Source: Aureibaculum luteum (GTDB taxonomy: Bacteria; Bacteroidota; Bacteroidia; Flavobacteriales; Flavobacteriaceae). Taken from it: 64,000 nucleotides of DNA. Positions 63,787-64,000 of this stretch are shown piece by piece. A model generated the notes under the pieces. It ran no database searches, was not told the origin of the DNA, and saw only the letters and a list, made by a program, of their open reading frames with translations. The first letter of the stretch is position 1. Every line of letters starts with the position of its first letter. Made by a program: the position numbers and the translations under genes. The stretch lies in NCBI RefSeq assembly GCF_003449015.1, contig NZ_QRGD01000004.1, positions 124,001 through 188,000 of the forward strand, given 5' to 3'.

Positions 63787-64000
63787 TTAATATTGTTTTT
63801 GTTCACCACAATATTTTAAAACTTCTTTAGTAAACTTACCAAAGAAGGGACCGTTAGTATATTCATATGCATCTATACCTTGCCCCATCACATTGTATTC
63901 AATTAATACAGTTTCATCAAGGTTATTAATAGCCAAATCCCATGAAATCAATTTAAAGTGAGGCCTTTGATTATGAAGTTCTTTTACTTCTTGTTTGACT
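63787..64000 (-). CDS. Sugar-transfer-associated ATP-grasp protein, C-terminal part only
   Basis: Only the last 70 residues are in the window (64000 to stop at 63787). They read HFKLISWDLAINNLDETVLI, then EYNVMGQGID and GPFFGKFTKEVL. The W-D-x-A-I and x-E-Y/F-N pattern matches the magnesium-binding end of the sugar-transfer-associated ATP-grasp proteins. The family joins a carboxylate to an amine or similar, in glycan biosynthesis clusters. Gene start lies outside the window. Confidence 0.6.
   Translation of the reverse strand, partial: VKQEVKELHNQRPHFKLISWDLAINNLDETVLIEYNVMGQGIDAYEYTNGPFFGKFTKEVLKYCGEQKQY

Overview
This is very AT-rich DNA (roughly one third G+C by eye) from a member of the Bacteroidota, most likely a marine flavobacterium. 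The support is: promoter boxes of the Bacteroidota type (TTG-N18/19-TAnnTTTG), a hybrid two-component regulator, a SusC-type plug signature, many secreted S1 sulfatases, lipoprotein signals, and almost no Shine-Dalgarno sequences. No species can be named from the sequence alone.

Positions 1-47,664 form one large polysaccharide utilization locus (PUL). I read four transcription units. Unit A (minus, from 5717 leftwards off the window): GH141-like beta-helix, GH30, putative glycosidase, sulfatase. Unit B (minus, 17792 to 5904): heparinase-like lyase, FAD oxidoreductase, circularly permuted SGNH hydrolase, DUF1080, plug-only TonB-type protein, long heparinase-like lyase, esterase, GH172. Unit C (minus, 37189 to 18025): GH29, beta-propeller glycosidase, MFS sugar transporter, esterase, sulfatase, two long heparinase-like lyases, GH97, GH141-PDZ, GH29, and a GH29-module/SGNH fusion, ending in a hairpin terminator. 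Unit D (plus, 37477 to 43417): GH97, esterase, two sulfatases. A hybrid two-component regulator (43444-47664) closes the locus. The enzyme set (4 sulfatases, 4 uronate-lyase-type proteins, 2 GH29, 2 GH141-like, 2 GH97, GH30, GH172, and 5 esterase-like proteins: 3 alpha/beta hydrolases and 2 SGNH) points to a sulfated, acylated polysaccharide containing fucose and uronic acid. No complete SusC/SusD pair is present in the window.

The most distinctive result is regulatory. All four units start with the same layout: a 16-bp element (consensus TGAWTCATRNTTTATA) followed by exactly 21 bp and a -7 box (TAnTATTGTA in three, a weaker TATTTTTATG in the fourth). In the three minus-strand units a second copy lies exactly 21 bp upstream. 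This is the arrangement expected of an AraC-type DNA-binding domain, and the only regulator in view is the hybrid two-component protein with an AraC domain.

From 47,665 to about 55,200 lies housekeeping or conserved flavobacterial sequence: tRNA-Arg(TCT), a sterol desaturase-family protein, RmuC, serine hydroxymethyltransferase (glyA), fumarylacetoacetase and an unknown lipoprotein. From 55,206 to the right edge is a surface-polysaccharide region on the minus strand. It holds a complete dlt-like set (aminoacyl-adenylating enzyme, carrier protein, MBOAT acyltransferase, membrane-anchored SGNH protein), an unusual sugar transferase, a formyltransferase, two NodB-type deacetylases and the end of an ATP-grasp protein.
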